Shown: positions 1 through 9,723 of the stretch, piece after piece
Position numbering within the stretch: the first letter of the stretch is position 1
Layout: each line of letters starts with the position of its first letter
Assembly: GCA_009937615.1 (NCBI GenBank)
Contig: JAACFB010000030.1
Location: 1-46,762, forward strand
Length of the DNA stretch: 46,762 nucleotides
Direction: 5' to 3'
Origin: Gammaproteobacteria bacterium
GTDB taxonomy: Bacteria; Pseudomonadota; Gammaproteobacteria; Steroidobacterales; Woeseiaceae
The notes under the pieces: generated by a model
Told to the model about the DNA's origin: nothing
The model's input: only the letters and a program-made list of their open reading frames with translations
Database searches by the model: none
Translations under genes and position numbers: made by a program

Positions 1-2
1 GG

Positions 3-1121
3 CCGCAATTCGACGAAAGATCCGCTTCTGCGCTTTGTTATACATCAGGCACCACCGGGGACCCGAAAGGCGTTCTCTACGACCATCGCTCGACAATTCT
101 GCACGCCTATGCCGCCGGTGCGCCGGACGTAATGAACATGTCCAACAGGGATTGCGTGCTGCCGATCGTGCCGCTGTTCCATGTGAACGCATGGGGCTCG
201 CCTTACACAGCTCTTATGGCCGGCGCGAAGCTGGTATTACCCGGGCCGAAAATGGGCGACGGCGAAACCCTTTATCGCCTCATGGAGGCCGAGGGAGTGA
301 CGCTCAGTCTCGGCGTGCCGACCGTGTGGCTCGCTCTTCTCGCATACATGGACCAGGTGGGCAAGACGCTGCATTCGCTGAAGCGTGCGGTCATAGGCGG
401 AGCGGCCGTGCCGCGATCGATGATCCAGGTGCTGCGTGACAAGCATGACGTGGAGGTTCGCCAGGGCTGGGGCATGACCGAGACGAGCCCGCTTGGCGTC
501 GTGAATACGATCAAGACGGGGCTGGAGGACCTCGACGACGATGCGCGCCTGGATCTTGCGGCCAAGGCCGGTCGCGGCCTTTTTGGCATCGAGATGCGCA
601 TCGTTGACGATGAGGGCACCGCGTTGCCGTGGGACGGCGAGGCGTTCGGCGCCCTGCAGGTTCGTGGCCCGTGGGTCTGCAGGGACTATTTCAAGCTCGA
701 CGGGGCTGCCGGCGCGCACACCGAGGACGGCTGGTTCGAAACAGGTGACGTTGCGACGATCGACCCGAACGGATACATGGCGATCACCGACCGCACGAAG
801 GATGTCATCAAATCGGGTGGTGAATGGATCAGCTCGATCGAGCTCGAGAACACGGCGATGGGGCATCCGGCCGTGGCCGAGGCGGCCGTGATCGGCATCG
901 CGCACCCGAAGTGGACCGAGCGCCCGCTGCTCGTCATCGTCAAGGCCCAAGGCAAGGACGTCAGCAAGGACGAGCTGCTTGCTTACTATGAGGGCAAGAT
1001 CGCCAGGTGGTGGACGCCGAACGACGTCGTTTTTGTCGATGAGCTTCCCCATACGGCGACCGGAAAAGTGAAGAAGATTGAATTGCGGCGGCAATTCGCA
1101 GAGTATCGGTTTCCCGAGTGA
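3..1121 (+). CDS. Acyl-CoA ligase, AlkK/FadD-like (5' partial)
   Basis: The product activates a fatty acid to acyl-AMP and then acyl-CoA. The reading frame is open from base 3, so the gene enters from the left edge; roughly the first 170 residues of a usual 540-residue enzyme are missing. The AMP-binding P-loop [12 protein letters not shown] lies at about bases 39-74, GWGMTETSP at 466-492, the hinge region GWFETGD...[14 protein letters not shown] near 730-830, and the C-terminal lysine motif ATGKVKK near 1057-1077. The wording of the P-loop region (LCYTSGTTG, then GVLYDHRS) resembles medium/long-chain ligases of the AlkK type. An SDR and a thioesterase follow on the same strand, suggesting one lipid-related operon. 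Chain-length preference cannot be read from sequence. Confidence 0.92.
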   Translation, partial: PQFDERSASALCYTSGTTGDPKGVLYDHRSTILHAYAAGAPDVMNMSNRDCVLPIVPLFHVNAWGSPYTALMAGAKLVLPGPKMGDGETLYRLMEAEGVTLSLGVPTVWLALLAYMDQVGKTLHSLKRAVIGGAAVPRSMIQVLRDKHDVEVRQGWGMTETSPLGVVNTIKTGLEDLDDDARLDLAAKAGRGLFGIEMRIVDDEGTALPWDGEAFGALQVRGPWVCRDYFKLDGAAGAHTEDGWFETGDVATIDPNGYMAITDRTKDVIKSGGEWISSIELENTAMGHPAVAEAAVIGIAHPKWTERPLLVIVKAQGKDVSKDELLAYYEGKIARWWTPNDVVFVDELPHTATGKVKKIELRRQFAEYRFPE

Positions 1122-1158
1122 CGGCCGGCGGCCGCGCTCATAATCGCCCGGAGACATC

Positions 1159-1908
1159 ATGGCCGAAAGGCTGCGCCTATATGGCCTGAAAGCGCTCGTT
1201 ACGTCCGCGGCGGGCGGCATTGGAGAGGCCGTGTCGCGAACCCTCGTCAAGCATGGTGCGAGCGTGATCGCTGTTGACGTGCCGGGGAGTGGCGTCGAGC
1301 AGCACTTCGCTTCGGTCAAGGGCATCGTCGGGCTTGCAGCAAACCTGGGCGACGCGACCCGCATGCCGGCGCTCGTCGAAGAGGTGCTCGAGCATTCCGG
1401 CGGTCTCGACATCGTGATCTGCGATTTTCCGCTGCAGCCCGGGACACCGCTGGCCGACGGCGACCCCGCGTTGGCCGAGCTGCTTGAAACCCGCGCCGGG
1501 CTCGTGATGTCACTTTGCCGATCGGCGCTGCCGCACCTCAAGAAAAGCCCGGGCGGCCGTATCGTCACTATCGGTTTTCTGCGCAGCGCTTTTTCCGCGG
1601 ATGGAGAACAGGCCAGTGCGCAGGCCGAGAACGATCTTGCGGCGCTGACGCGAGCGCTGGCCGGCGAGATCGGCGAGTTCGGCATTACCGCGAATTACAT
1701 ACAGCCGGGCGCTATCATGACGCCGGTCAGCCGGGAAGTGTTCAGAAATGACACGACGCTAAGGGATTTCTGCATCGCGAATTCGGCGGCGCATCGTCTC
1801 GGCGAACCGGTCGACGTTGCCAAGGTCGCGCTGTTTCTCGCCAGCGACGACGCCGGCTTCGTCAGCGGCACCGGCATAGCGGTCGATGGCGGCCGCGCCA
1901 TGCGTTGA
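1159..1908 (+). CDS. SDR-family protein lacking catalytic residues
   Basis: This is a 249-residue protein with the Rossmann fold and length of a classical short-chain dehydrogenase/reductase. The cofactor loop reads TSAAGGIG, with Ser in place of the first Gly of TGxxxGIG, and the C-terminal segment ending VSGTGIAVDGG is family-typical. The catalytic YxxxK cannot be found: aligning on the conserved LAALTRALAGE helix puts Ser153 where Tyr should be and Glu157 where Lys should be. The usual NNAG and catalytic Ser segments are also replaced (ICDF, TIGF). It is therefore probably not an active oxidoreductase, although it may bind a nucleotide or a partner. The ATG has GGAG nine bases upstream. 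It lies 37 bp after the acyl-CoA ligase and 6 bp before tesB, so co-transcription is likely. Confidence 0.88.
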   Translation: MAERLRLYGLKALVTSAAGGIGEAVSRTLVKHGASVIAVDVPGSGVEQHFASVKGIVGLAANLGDATRMPALVEEVLEHSGGLDIVICDFPLQPGTPLADGDPALAELLETRAGLVMSLCRSALPHLKKSPGGRIVTIGFLRSAFSADGEQASAQAENDLAALTRALAGEIGEFGITANYIQPGAIMTPVSREVFRNDTTLRDFCIANSAAHRLGEPVDVAKVALFLASDDAGFVSGTGIAVDGGRAMR

Positions 1909-1914
1909 CCGCCG

Positions 1915-2811
1915 ATGCACCCGGTTCTCGAAGATCTGATTGCGCTGCTGCAGCTGGAGCGGATAGAGAAAAATATCTTCCGCGGGGATAGCCGCGATAT
2001 AGGCAGCGCGCAGGTGTTTGGCGGACAGGTGCTGGGGCAGGCATTGTCGGCGGCGCAGCACACGATCGAGGATCGCGTGGCGCATTCCTTACATGCCTAT
2101 TTCCTGCGCCGCGGCGATATGGGTTCACCGATCATCTACGAGGTGGATCGCGCAAGAGACGGCGGCAGTTTCTCGACCCGCCGCGTTGTCGCGATTCAGC
2201 ACGGACGGCCCATATTCAACCTGGCGGCGTCGTTTCAGAGTCCGGAGCCGGGCCTGCAGCATCAGGCGGATATGCCAGACGTCGCGGGCCCTGACGGACT
2301 GAAGGACATCGTCGAACTGGCGGCCGACCTGCCTGTAGAGCTGCCTGAGAAGATGAGCCGTTTTATCACGGCGAAACGACCTTTCGAATTCAGGCCCGTC
2401 GAAACCCTGAACTTCCTCGATGCAAAACCGCAGCCGCCGCGCAAGCATGTCTGGATCCGGGCAGTCGACAGCCTGCCGGACGACCGCGCACTGCATCAGA
2501 ACCTGCTGGCCTACGTATCGGACTACGAATTACTCGGCACGACGATGCTGCCGCACGGCCTGCCGTTCGGCCGCGGCAGGGTCATGATGGCGAGCCTCGA
2601 TCACGCGCTGTGGTTTCACCGTGACGTTGCGATCGATCGGTGGCTGCTTTACGCGATGGACAGCCCGAATGCGTCGGGGGCGCGAGGGTTTGCCCGCGGC
2701 CAGCTGTTTACCGAGGACGGGCAGCTCGTTGCATCGACGGCCCAGGAAGGTCTCATGCGTGTCCTCGACGAGGCGCGGACGGATCGCAGCGATCCCCGGC
2801 TACAGGCCTGA
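1915..2811 (+). CDS. tesB: Acyl-CoA thioesterase II
   Basis: TesB hydrolyses acyl-CoA to free fatty acid and CoA in the cytoplasm. The 298-residue length matches the family. The protein shows the double hot-dog layout: an N-terminal half with the GSAQVFGGQVLGQAL helix segment and FSTRRVVAIQHG strand, and a C-terminal half with LLGTTMLPHGL and MASLDHALWFHR, the latter carrying the expected catalytic Asp region. It begins 6 bp after the SDR stop, which suggests translation within the ligase-SDR operon. Its 3' end overlaps the convergent gamma-carbonic anhydrase gene by 12 bp. A ligase and a thioesterase in one operon imply control of the free acid/acyl-CoA balance (inference). Confidence 0.93.
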   Translation: MHPVLEDLIALLQLERIEKNIFRGDSRDIGSAQVFGGQVLGQALSAAQHTIEDRVAHSLHAYFLRRGDMGSPIIYEVDRARDGGSFSTRRVVAIQHGRPIFNLAASFQSPEPGLQHQADMPDVAGPDGLKDIVELAADLPVELPEKMSRFITAKRPFEFRPVETLNFLDAKPQPPRKHVWIRAVDSLPDDRALHQNLLAYVSDYELLGTTMLPHGLPFGRGRVMMASLDHALWFHRDVAIDRWLLYAMDSPNASGARGFARGQLFTEDGQLVASTAQEGLMRVLDEARTDRSDPRLQA

Positions 2812-3342
2812 TCCGGCCGATTCGACGCGTTCGAGTTCGCCCCGATAGCGGGCGGCAGTTTCCACGTAGTGATCCGCGGCTTCATGGATCATCGAAATTT
2901 CTGCGGCCGTGAGTTCGCGGATAGCCCGCGCCGGAGCGCCGAGGATCAGGGTGCCCTCGGCGAACGTCTTGTCCTCGGTAACCAGGGCATGCGCGCCAAC
3001 GATGCAGTGGCTGCCGATCACCGCGCCGTTAAGAATCGTGCTGCCGATTCCGATCAGCGAATTGTCGGCGATCGCGCAGCCGTGCAGCATGGCGTTGTGG
3101 CCGACCGTGACTCCGCGCCCGATTGTCAGCGGGAAGCCCGTATCCGTGTGCAGCACGCAGCCGTCCTGGACGTTGCTGCGCTCACCAACCTCGATCCAGT
3201 CGTTGTCACCTCGCAGTACGGCGTTGAACCAGACGCTGCTCTCCTGCTTCAGCCGCACCTGGCCGATCAGCCGGGCGCCGTCGGCAATGTAGTGCGCCGT
3301 TCCCTCGAGCACCGGCAGCCGGTCCCCCAGCGCATACCTCAC
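2800..3342 (-). CDS. Gamma-carbonic anhydrase family protein (YrdA-like)
   Basis: A 180-residue left-handed beta-helix protein with hexapeptide repeats. His65 (in VLHTD), His82 and His87 (GHNAMLHGC) match the zinc triad of gamma-class carbonic anhydrases, where subunits of a trimer share each metal. Many family members of this short type (YrdA, PaaY, CaiE) have weak or unknown hydratase activity, so the substrate is open. The start is GTG, and its GTGA overlaps the stop of the upstream gpmA, indicating translational coupling. The 3' end overlaps convergent tesB by 12 bp. Confidence 0.9.
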   Translation of the reverse strand: MRYALGDRLPVLEGTAHYIADGARLIGQVRLKQESSVWFNAVLRGDNDWIEVGERSNVQDGCVLHTDTGFPLTIGRGVTVGHNAMLHGCAIADNSLIGIGSTILNGAVIGSHCIVGAHALVTEDKTFAEGTLILGAPARAIRELTAAEISMIHEAADHYVETAARYRGELERVESAGSGL

Positions 3343-4082
3343 TGCGCCTTGCCCTGGGCCGCCACGGCGGCGGCGGCTTTTGCCACCGCCTCAGGGTCGC
3401 CGAGGAATTCCCGGGATGTCGGCTTCAGGTCGTCGTCGAGTTCATAGGCCAGCGGTATGCCGGTAGGGATGTTGAATCCCGTGATGGCCTCGTCGGTCAC
3501 CGCATCGAGCATCTTGACCAGTGCGCGCAGACTGTTGCCGTGGGCCGAGATCAGCACGTCCTTGCCGGCGCGGAGCTCTGGCGCAATTACCTGTTCCCAG
3601 CAGGGCGCGACGCGCTCCAGCGTTGTCGCCAGCGACTCAGATGCCGGCAGTGATGAGATGCCTGCGTAACGCGGGTCATGAGACGGGTGGCGTTCGTCGT
3701 CGAGCTCCAGCTCGGGCGGCGGTATGTCGTAGCTGCGACGCCAGATATGCACCTGCTCCTCGCCATATTTTGCAGCCGTCTCGGCCTTGTTGAGGCCGGT
3801 GAGCGCGCCGTAGTGGCGCTCGTTCAGGCGCCAGTCACGGATGACGGGAATCCACATCAGGTCCATTTCGTCGAGTATGAGCCACAGCGTGCGAATGGCT
3901 CTCTTGAGCACCGACGTGAAGGCGATGTCGAAGTCGTAACCGAGCTCCTTGAGCAACCTGCCGGCCTCGATTCCTTCCCGTATGCCCTGTTCGGTCAGGT
4001 CGACATCCTGCCAACCTGTGAACAAATTTTTCAGATTCCAGTCACTTTGGCCGTGACGGCAAAGTACGAGCTTGCCTGCCAT
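3339..4082 (-). CDS. gpmA: 2,3-bisphosphoglycerate-dependent phosphoglycerate mutase
   Basis: GpmA interconverts 3- and 2-phosphoglycerate in glycolysis and gluconeogenesis. The 247-residue length fits. The phosphohistidine motif RHGQSDWN is at residues 9-16 with His10 as acceptor, the [15 protein letters not shown] segment follows, and the second histidine is in SAHGNSLR near residue 180. The C-terminus ends in an Ala-rich tail. ATG is preceded by GGAG with 5 nt spacing. The gene lies 30 bp downstream of the glutamate dehydrogenase gene on the same strand with no obvious terminator between them, and its stop overlaps the start of the gamma-carbonic anhydrase gene. Confidence 0.96.
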   Translation of the reverse strand: MAGKLVLCRHGQSDWNLKNLFTGWQDVDLTEQGIREGIEAGRLLKELGYDFDIAFTSVLKRAIRTLWLILDEMDLMWIPVIRDWRLNERHYGALTGLNKAETAAKYGEEQVHIWRRSYDIPPPELELDDERHPSHDPRYAGISSLPASESLATTLERVAPCWEQVIAPELRAGKDVLISAHGNSLRALVKMLDAVTDEAITGFNIPTGIPLAYELDDDLKPTSREFLGDPEAVAKAAAAVAAQGKAQ

Positions 4083-4112
4083 GTCTTCTCCGATGGTGTT
4101 AGTTGACCCGAT

Positions 4113-7100
4113 TCAGTCCGTTATAAGGTTGCGCAGCTCCTGCGCAGCGACCAGCAGCGTTGAGACGTCTATTGGTCCGCGCAACTTCATTTCCTCCACC
4201 GTATCTATGAAGCGGCGAACTTCCCTCTCATGCTGCACCAGCCACTTGTTAATGGCCGCATCGAGACTTTGCTTGCTGCGCTTGCGCATGAACTGTGCCG
4301 CGAGATCGCGGCGAATGCGATAAAACTCCTCGCGCAGCTTGCTGCGTGCAATTGCCTGCCACCGGCCTGTGACCTTCAGGTCCTCGGCCTGAACGTGCAG
4401 CCAGAACAAACCGAGATGTTCATTAAACGCCGAATACAGGCCGGCGGTTTCTATGACGTCACGCTTGTGACCGACCGCGAGTTCGCTGATATCGAGCGCC
4501 GCTCGCGTCAGCAACAGTGCCGACATTTTGTTGGCGAGCGCCTCGGATGCGCCCAGCCGCATGTAGTAGGCGGCCGATTTCTGATGCCGCTGCCGGGCCG
4601 CGGTCGACATGACGCTGGTAGTACGGTTGTAAACGGCCGTCATTCCTGCATTCATGCGCGCAACCGTCGGTGCGATTTCCAACTCGTCGCCATATTGCTC
4701 AATGAGCCAGTAGCAGGCGTGGCGCAGTGTTCGGCTCAGCTCGAACAGCATTGTCATTTGTGCCGACGCGGGGATCTCGTTGTCGAGCGATTCAATGGTT
4801 TTGATGAGACCGCCGACGCCGCATATCTGGCGGGCGACCGTATAGGCGCGTGCGATGGTGACGATTTCCGCGTTGGTGTCGTACTGTACTCGCCGAACAA
4901 AAGCCGGGCCCATCCGGTTGACGAGATCATTGGCGATCAGCGTCGCCAATATCTGCCGGCTCAGGCGATGGCCCGGTATCAGGTCACTGTAGCGCTTCCG
5001 CAGTACGGCGGGGAAATAGCGCTGGGGGTCCACGATCAGAAAATCTTCGAGCGTTTCTCCCGATGCGATCAGCCCGTCGTAGAGATCGATTTTCGCATAG
5101 CTCAGCACGACGGCGAGTTCCGGGCGCGTCAATCCCTGCTTGCGGGCACGGCGATCTTCTATCTCAGTCTCGTCGGGCAGGAATTCGAGCTCGCGATCGA
5201 GCAGGCCGGTTTTCTCGAGGCTTGCGATCAGGCGTGCCATCAGGTCAATACGCTCGACCGACCGGACCTGGCTCATGCTGATCGCCTGGGTCTGCAGGTA
5301 ATTGTTGCGCAGCACGAGTTGGGCGACGTCATCGGTCATCGATGCCAGCAATTCGTCGCGTTTCTTGCGCGACATGCCCTTCGTCTTTACCACGTCGCTC
5401 AGCAGAATCTTGATATTGACTTCACGGTCCGAGCTGTCCACGCCGCCGGAATTGTCGATGAAGTCGGTATTGATGCGGCCGCCTGCCAGGCTGTATTCGA
5501 TGCGGGCGCGCTGCGTGAGGCCAAGGTTGCCGCCTTCGCCGACGACACTGAAGCGCAGTTCGTCGGCGTCCACACGGACACTGTCGTTGGCGCGGTCGCC
5601 GACGTCGATATGACTTTCGCTGCTGGCCTTGACGTAGGTTCCGATGCCGCCATTCCAAAGCAGGTCCGCAGGCATCGTGAGTATCGCGCGGATGAGCTCG
5701 TCAGGCTGCATGGAAACGCTCTCGGTATCCAGCAGCCGGCGCGCCTCTGCCGCCAGCCGTATCGTCTTGGCCTGCCGTGAAAACACGCCGCCGCCCTTGG
5801 AGATCAGCTTGTCATCGTAGTCGGCCCAGGTAGAACGCCGGGTCTTGAACAACCGCTGCCGTTCCTTGAAACTCGCGGCCATATCGGGGTCGGGGTCGAT
5901 AAATATGTGCCGGTGATTGAACGCGGCGACCAGCCTGATTTTGCGCGACATCAGCATGCCGTTACCGAAAACGTCGCCGCTCATGTCGCCGATCCCCACG
6001 ACTGTGAACGAGTCTTTTTGTGTGTCGAGCCCCTGTTCGCGGAAGTGGCGCTTTACGGCTTCCCATGCGCCACGGGCCGTAATACCCATTTTCTTGTGGT
6101 CGTAGCCGGCGGAACCGCCGGAGGCGAAGGCGTCGTCGAGCCAGAAGTTGTAGCTCGCCGAAATCTCGTTCGCGATATCGGAGAACGTCGCGGTGCCTTT
6201 ATCGGCCGCGACAACGAGATAAGGGTCCTCTCCGTCGCGTCGAACGACGCCATCCGGCGTAACGACTTTTCCGTCGACGACGTTGTCCGTGATATCGAGC
6301 AGGCCGCCGATAAAGGTTCTGTAGCAGTCGATACCGATCTTCATGATCGCATCGCTATCGCCGTCCGGCAGGCGCTTCGGAACGAAGCCCCCTTTAGCGC
6401 CGGTCGGCACGATAATCGTATTCTTGACGACCTGCGCCTTCATCAGGCCAAGCACCTCGGTACGAAAATCTTCGCGGCGGTCGGACCAGCGTATACCGCC
6501 GCGGGCGATGTCGCCGCCTCGCAGGTGCACGCCCTCGACCTCGGGCGAGTAGACGAAGATCTCGAACTTGGGTTTCGGCAGCGGAGCCTCACGCAGCTGC
6601 CGCGAATCGAGCTTGATCGATAGGCAGGGCTTTGATTCGCCGTCAGGGCCGGTAAGGAAATAGTTGCTGCGCAATGTCGCGTTCACGGCGCCCGCGAACG
6701 CCATTAATATGCGGTCCTCATCGACGTTTTTGGCTTTGGCAAGCGATCGCGCGACGACGGGCCGGAGCGTGTCCAGCTCCCGGTTACGCCTCGATTTGCC
6801 GATCGCCGGATCGAACTGCAGCTCGAATTGCTGAACCAGCAGCCCGGCGAGAGCCGAGTGTCTTACGAGGACATCTTCCATGTAGGACTGGCTGAAAGGC
6901 ATGCCAAGCTGCAGCAGATACTTGGTGTAGCAGCGCAGCAGGGAAATCTGGCGCCAGTCGAGACGCGCGCTCAGGATAAGACGATTCAGGCCGTCATTTT
7001 CTGCTCGCCCGGCAAACACCTGCGTAAAGCATTCCTCGAAGCGCTCTTCTACGACCTCGATCTTGAGTTCGGAGCCATTGTGGTGGCGAAGATGGAAGTC

Positions 7101-8942
7101 CTGAATCCAGAAGGCCTCGCCCGTCTGCAACTCGAGCTCATAAGGGTGTTCGGTGTAGACAGCGACACCCATTTCTTCCAGCGGTGGCAGTGCATCCGAC
7201 AAGGCCAGCGGCTCACCGAAGCTGTAGATCATGAAATGCAATTCGTCGGGCAGGGCTCCGTCGGGCGTGTACAGGTCAACTGATCGGTTGATGCCTTCGG
7301 CAAGCATCCACTCGATCTGCTTGATGTCGCTGCAGGCTTCGTGCGGACTGACATCGTCCTGGTAACCCAGTGGAAAAACGTCGCGGTAAGCTCGGTGAAG
7401 GATCGGGCCCTGATCGGGTCCAAAGACCTGGTTCAACTGGTCTCGCAGCCGGTCGGACCAGGTGACAACGACGTCAGCGATATGTTTTTCGATTCTCTGG
7501 ATGCTGATATGGGAGCGATCGCCGGCCGTCGTATGCACGACGATGTGCACGCGCGCCAGCGCCAAATCCGAGATTTGAACGCTCGAATCGACGGAGGTAC
7601 CGTCGAACTCGTCCTTGAGGATGTCCTCGATGCGCCGGCGCACCGCGGTCGTGTATTTATCCTTCGGCACAAAGACCAGGCAGGAGAAGAAACGGCGGAA
7701 CGTGTCGCGGCGCAGAAAGAAACGGACCCGTTGCCGGTCTTGCAGGTTGAGTATGCCGATGGTCGTTCGCGTCAGGTCCTGTATCGAGCTGTGGAACAGT
7801 TCGTCGCGAGGAAACGTATCGATCACGTGCATCAGCGCTTTGGCGCGATGGCCCGAGGAATGGATGCCGGCCCGTTCCAGGACTTTTGCAACCTTGTGGC
7901 GCAGCAGTGGAATATTACGCGGACTTTCGCTGTAGGCGATCGACGTGTAGAGGCCGATGAATCGCCGCTCGCCGATTGTCTTGCCGTCCTTGTCATAGAT
8001 CTTGATGCCGACATAGTCGAGGTAGGCATTGCGGTGAACCGTCGATCGGGAATTCGCTTTGGTCAGGATCAGCCAGTCCTTGGCGCGCGTCAGGCGCCGC
8101 ATCTCGCGCGTCAGCTCGATCTGATGGCCGCCGTTCAAGTCCTGCGAGAGCAATCCAAGTCCGGTGTTCGGTACGGGCCGCAGCAAAACCTTATCGTCCC
8201 GCTTCGCCAATCGATACTCCCGATAGCCGAGGTATGTGAAGTGATCTTCAGCCATCCATTTGAGGAATTCCTGCGTTTCACTTCGCAGCTCTGCCAGGAC
8301 GCCCGGAGGACCGAGTTCGAGCAGGTCGCGCGCCTCGAGCATCTTTTCGCGCATGGCGTGCCAGTCGCGTACCGTGACGCGCACGTCGTTGAGAACCTTG
8401 CGGATGTCTTTTTCCAGCAGCTTGAGCTGCTGAGGATCGGTTTCGCGTTCGACCGCGAATCGGATGAAGGACTCGCGTTTGCCGCGCTGGTCGCCGGGGC
8501 TGACAATGCTCTGGACACGGCCGCGCGCATCCCGGCGCACCGAAATTACCGGGTGAACCGTGATATGCACGGCAAGATTGTGGCGGTGGATGGCGGCGGT
8601 AACCGAGTCGACGAGAAACGGCATGTCGTCGTTGACCATTTCCACGAAGGTAAACGCGGAGGTATACCCGTGAGCGGCTTCCGTCGGGTTGAAAAGTCGA
8701 AGCCGGACCTGGTCTTTACGGCGCGTTGCGGCGAATTCGAGATGCGCCAGCGCGATTTGCGCCATGATGGCTGGCGACCGGCCCAGGAGGTCTTCGACCG
8801 GCACGTTCGCGAAATACTCGCTGAGAAACAGCCTGAGCTGCTTGCGGTTCGGTAACACGCGGGAGGACATCCGGGCAGCAAGAATGTCATGCACGATGCT
8901 GGCCTTGCGATCGCTGCCCCGGCGTAATTTTTTTGTTGCCAC
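4113..8942 (-). CDS. gdhB: NAD-specific glutamate dehydrogenase, large 180-kDa type
   Basis: The enzyme oxidatively deaminates glutamate to 2-oxoglutarate and ammonia with NAD+, a catabolic route. About 1,609 residues matches the large bacterial class. The N-terminal half carries ACT-like regulatory domains; the catalytic part includes GGIRWSDRREDFRTEVLGLMKAQ with the PTGAKGGFV lysine segment, then the NAD domain (VVGEGGNLGLTQRARIEYSLAGG). I place the start at GTG 8940-8942 because GGAG stands 7 nt upstream (8950-8953). A TTG further upstream at 8991-8993 would extend the frame by 17 residues but abuts the TATAAT promoter element. The gene is monocistronic or leads into gpmA. The symbol follows Pseudomonas usage. 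Confidence 0.95.
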   Translation of the reverse strand: MATKKLRRGSDRKASIVHDILAARMSSRVLPNRKQLRLFLSEYFANVPVEDLLGRSPAIMAQIALAHLEFAATRRKDQVRLRLFNPTEAAHGYTSAFTFVEMVNDDMPFLVDSVTAAIHRHNLAVHITVHPVISVRRDARGRVQSIVSPGDQRGKRESFIRFAVERETDPQQLKLLEKDIRKVLNDVRVTVRDWHAMREKMLEARDLLELGPPGVLAELRSETQEFLKWMAEDHFTYLGYREYRLAKRDDKVLLRPVPNTGLGLLSQDLNGGHQIELTREMRRLTRAKDWLILTKANSRSTVHRNAYLDYVGIKIYDKDGKTIGERRFIGLYTSIAYSESPRNIPLLRHKVAKVLERAGIHSSGHRAKALMHVIDTFPRDELFHSSIQDLTRTTIGILNLQDRQRVRFFLRRDTFRRFFSCLVFVPKDKYTTAVRRRIEDILKDEFDGTSVDSSVQISDLALARVHIVVHTTAGDRSHISIQRIEKHIADVVVTWSDRLRDQLNQVFGPDQGPILHRAYRDVFPLGYQDDVSPHEACSDIKQIEWMLAEGINRSVDLYTPDGALPDELHFMIYSFGEPLALSDALPPLEEMGVAVYTEHPYELELQTGEAFWIQDFHLRHHNGSELKIEVVEERFEECFTQVFAGRAENDGLNRLILSARLDWRQISLLRCYTKYLLQLGMPFSQSYMEDVLVRHSALAGLLVQQFELQFDPAIGKSRRNRELDTLRPVVARSLAKAKNVDEDRILMAFAGAVNATLRSNYFLTGPDGESKPCLSIKLDSRQLREAPLPKPKFEIFVYSPEVEGVHLRGGDIARGGIRWSDRREDFRTEVLGLMKAQVVKNTIIVPTGAKGGFVPKRLPDGDSDAIMKIGIDCYRTFIGGLLDITDNVVDGKVVTPDGVVRRDGEDPYLVVAADKGTATFSDIANEISASYNFWLDDAFASGGSAGYDHKKMGITARGAWEAVKRHFREQGLDTQKDSFTVVGIGDMSGDVFGNGMLMSRKIRLVAAFNHRHIFIDPDPDMAASFKERQRLFKTRRSTWADYDDKLISKGGGVFSRQAKTIRLAAEARRLLDTESVSMQPDELIRAILTMPADLLWNGGIGTYVKASSESHIDVGDRANDSVRVDADELRFSVVGEGGNLGLTQRARIEYSLAGGRINTDFIDNSGGVDSSDREVNIKILLSDVVKTKGMSRKKRDELLASMTDDVAQLVLRNNYLQTQAISMSQVRSVERIDLMARLIASLEKTGLLDRELEFLPDETEIEDRRARKQGLTRPELAVVLSYAKIDLYDGLIASGETLEDFLIVDPQRYFPAVLRKRYSDLIPGHRLSRQILATLIANDLVNRMGPAFVRRVQYDTNAEIVTIARAYTVARQICGVGGLIKTIESLDNEIPASAQMTMLFELSRTLRHACYWLIEQYGDELEIAPTVARMNAGMTAVYNRTTSVMSTAARQRHQKSAAYYMRLGASEALANKMSALLLTRAALDISELAVGHKRDVIETAGLYSAFNEHLGLFWLHVQAEDLKVTGRWQAIARSKLREEFYRIRRDLAAQFMRKRSKQSLDAAINKWLVQHEREVRRFIDTVEEMKLRGPIDVSTLLVAAQELRNLITD

Positions 8943-9267
8943 TAATGATCTCCGGCGCGAATCGCTGCCGTTCGAAGCGCCGGCATTATACAATAATCGC
9001 TGCGGAAACCATCGCTGCTCGCGCGCTTAAACGGACCCGATAGTCATAGAAAAGCGACAGCTCGATGATGTCATTCAGTCCACATTGCCGCGCGACCGCG
9101 ATTAAATGGCCTGTTGGCGTTGCGACCTGCTGTTCGTCACGGAGCGGCCGCCTGTTCGGCGCATCGTTTCTCAAAATCCGATCGATTTAGGCTTCATGTC
9201 CGGGCTTGATCGGGGCCCGCAAGGGAATCGGCACCTGGCAAGGGATCGACGTCGGCGGCTCGCACGC
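8943..9267. other. Intergenic region between gdhB and marR
   Basis: About 325 bp without a convincing gene. It holds the 5' leader and the TATAAT element of gdhB at its left end. A 62-codon frame on the minus strand (8986-9174) is open, but it starts with TTG, has no ribosome-binding site and runs into the gdhB promoter; I do not call it a gene. No terminator-like hairpin with a U-tract was seen after marR. Confidence 0.5.
8985..8990 (-). promoter_or_regulatory. Candidate -10 box for glutamate dehydrogenase
   Basis: On the minus strand bases 8990-8985 read TATAAT, a perfect sigma-70 -10 hexamer. Transcription would begin about 7 nt further and leave a leader of roughly 35 nt that contains the GGAG before the GTG start. 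No good -35 is visible at 16-18 bp spacing, so an activator may be needed. Confidence 0.5.
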
Positions 9268-9723
9268 TCAGGTTCGCGGTGTGTCGAGACGACGGGCCTT
9301 CTCCAGCAGCTCATTGATCACGGTGTCAAAGACGCCGAGATCGCCGGCGTCGATGCCATTGAGAAGCTCGCGTTCGAAGGCCAGGGCGAGCGGGGCGACT
9401 TCGTTGTGAACGCGCCGGCCTTCGTCAGACAGGTTCAGTATCGAGCGCCGTCTATCGGCATCTGCAAATTCACGGTCGATGCGGCCGGTCTCGATCAGCT
9501 TGGAGACGGCACGGCTGACTGCAACCTTGTCCATCATCGTGCGATCGGCAACCTCGACCGCCGACAGTCCGGGAAACCGGCCCAGAATGGCGATGACGCG
9601 CCATTCCGGGATCGAAATACCGAATTGCTTTTCATAAGCCTTTGCAATGGTTGTGCTGATCGTGTGCGACAGGACCGAAAGCCTATAGGGGAGAAATTCT
9701 TCGAGAATGAGTTCTTCTTTCAT
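9268..9723 (-). CDS. MarR-family transcriptional regulator
   Basis: A 151-residue winged-helix repressor or activator of the MarR family, which usually acts as a dimer and responds to small acidic or phenolic ligands. The core includes the segment ISIPEWRVIAILGRFPGLSA, the recognition-helix region DRTMMDKVAVSRAVSKLIETG and the wing DADRRRSILNLSDEG, all in typical positions. I take ATG 9721-9723 as the start, but it has no Shine-Dalgarno sequence. A perfect AGGAG at 9751-9755 sits 6 nt before an in-frame ATT (9742-9744), which would add 7 residues. The target is unknown; the neighbouring glutamate dehydrogenase gene on the same strand, downstream, is one possibility. Confidence 0.88.
   Translation of the reverse strand: MKEELILEEFLPYRLSVLSHTISTTIAKAYEKQFGISIPEWRVIAILGRFPGLSAVEVADRTMMDKVAVSRAVSKLIETGRIDREFADADRRRSILNLSDEGRRVHNEVAPLALAFERELLNGIDAGDLGVFDTVINELLEKARRLDTPRT

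Noticed and set aside
237..1685. 482-codon open frame on the minus strand
   Set aside because: It is antisense to the acyl-CoA ligase and SDR, is rich in Arg/Pro/Ser as expected of a GC-rich shadow frame, and shows no family motif.
4230..8855. Two plus-strand frames of about 500 codons (4230-5780 and 7341-8855)
   Set aside because: Both lie fully antisense to the intact glutamate dehydrogenase gene and have no recognisable domain or ribosome-binding site.
8986..9174. 62-codon minus-strand frame before gdhB
   Set aside because: TTG start, no Shine-Dalgarno, overlaps the TATAAT element, no recognisable features.
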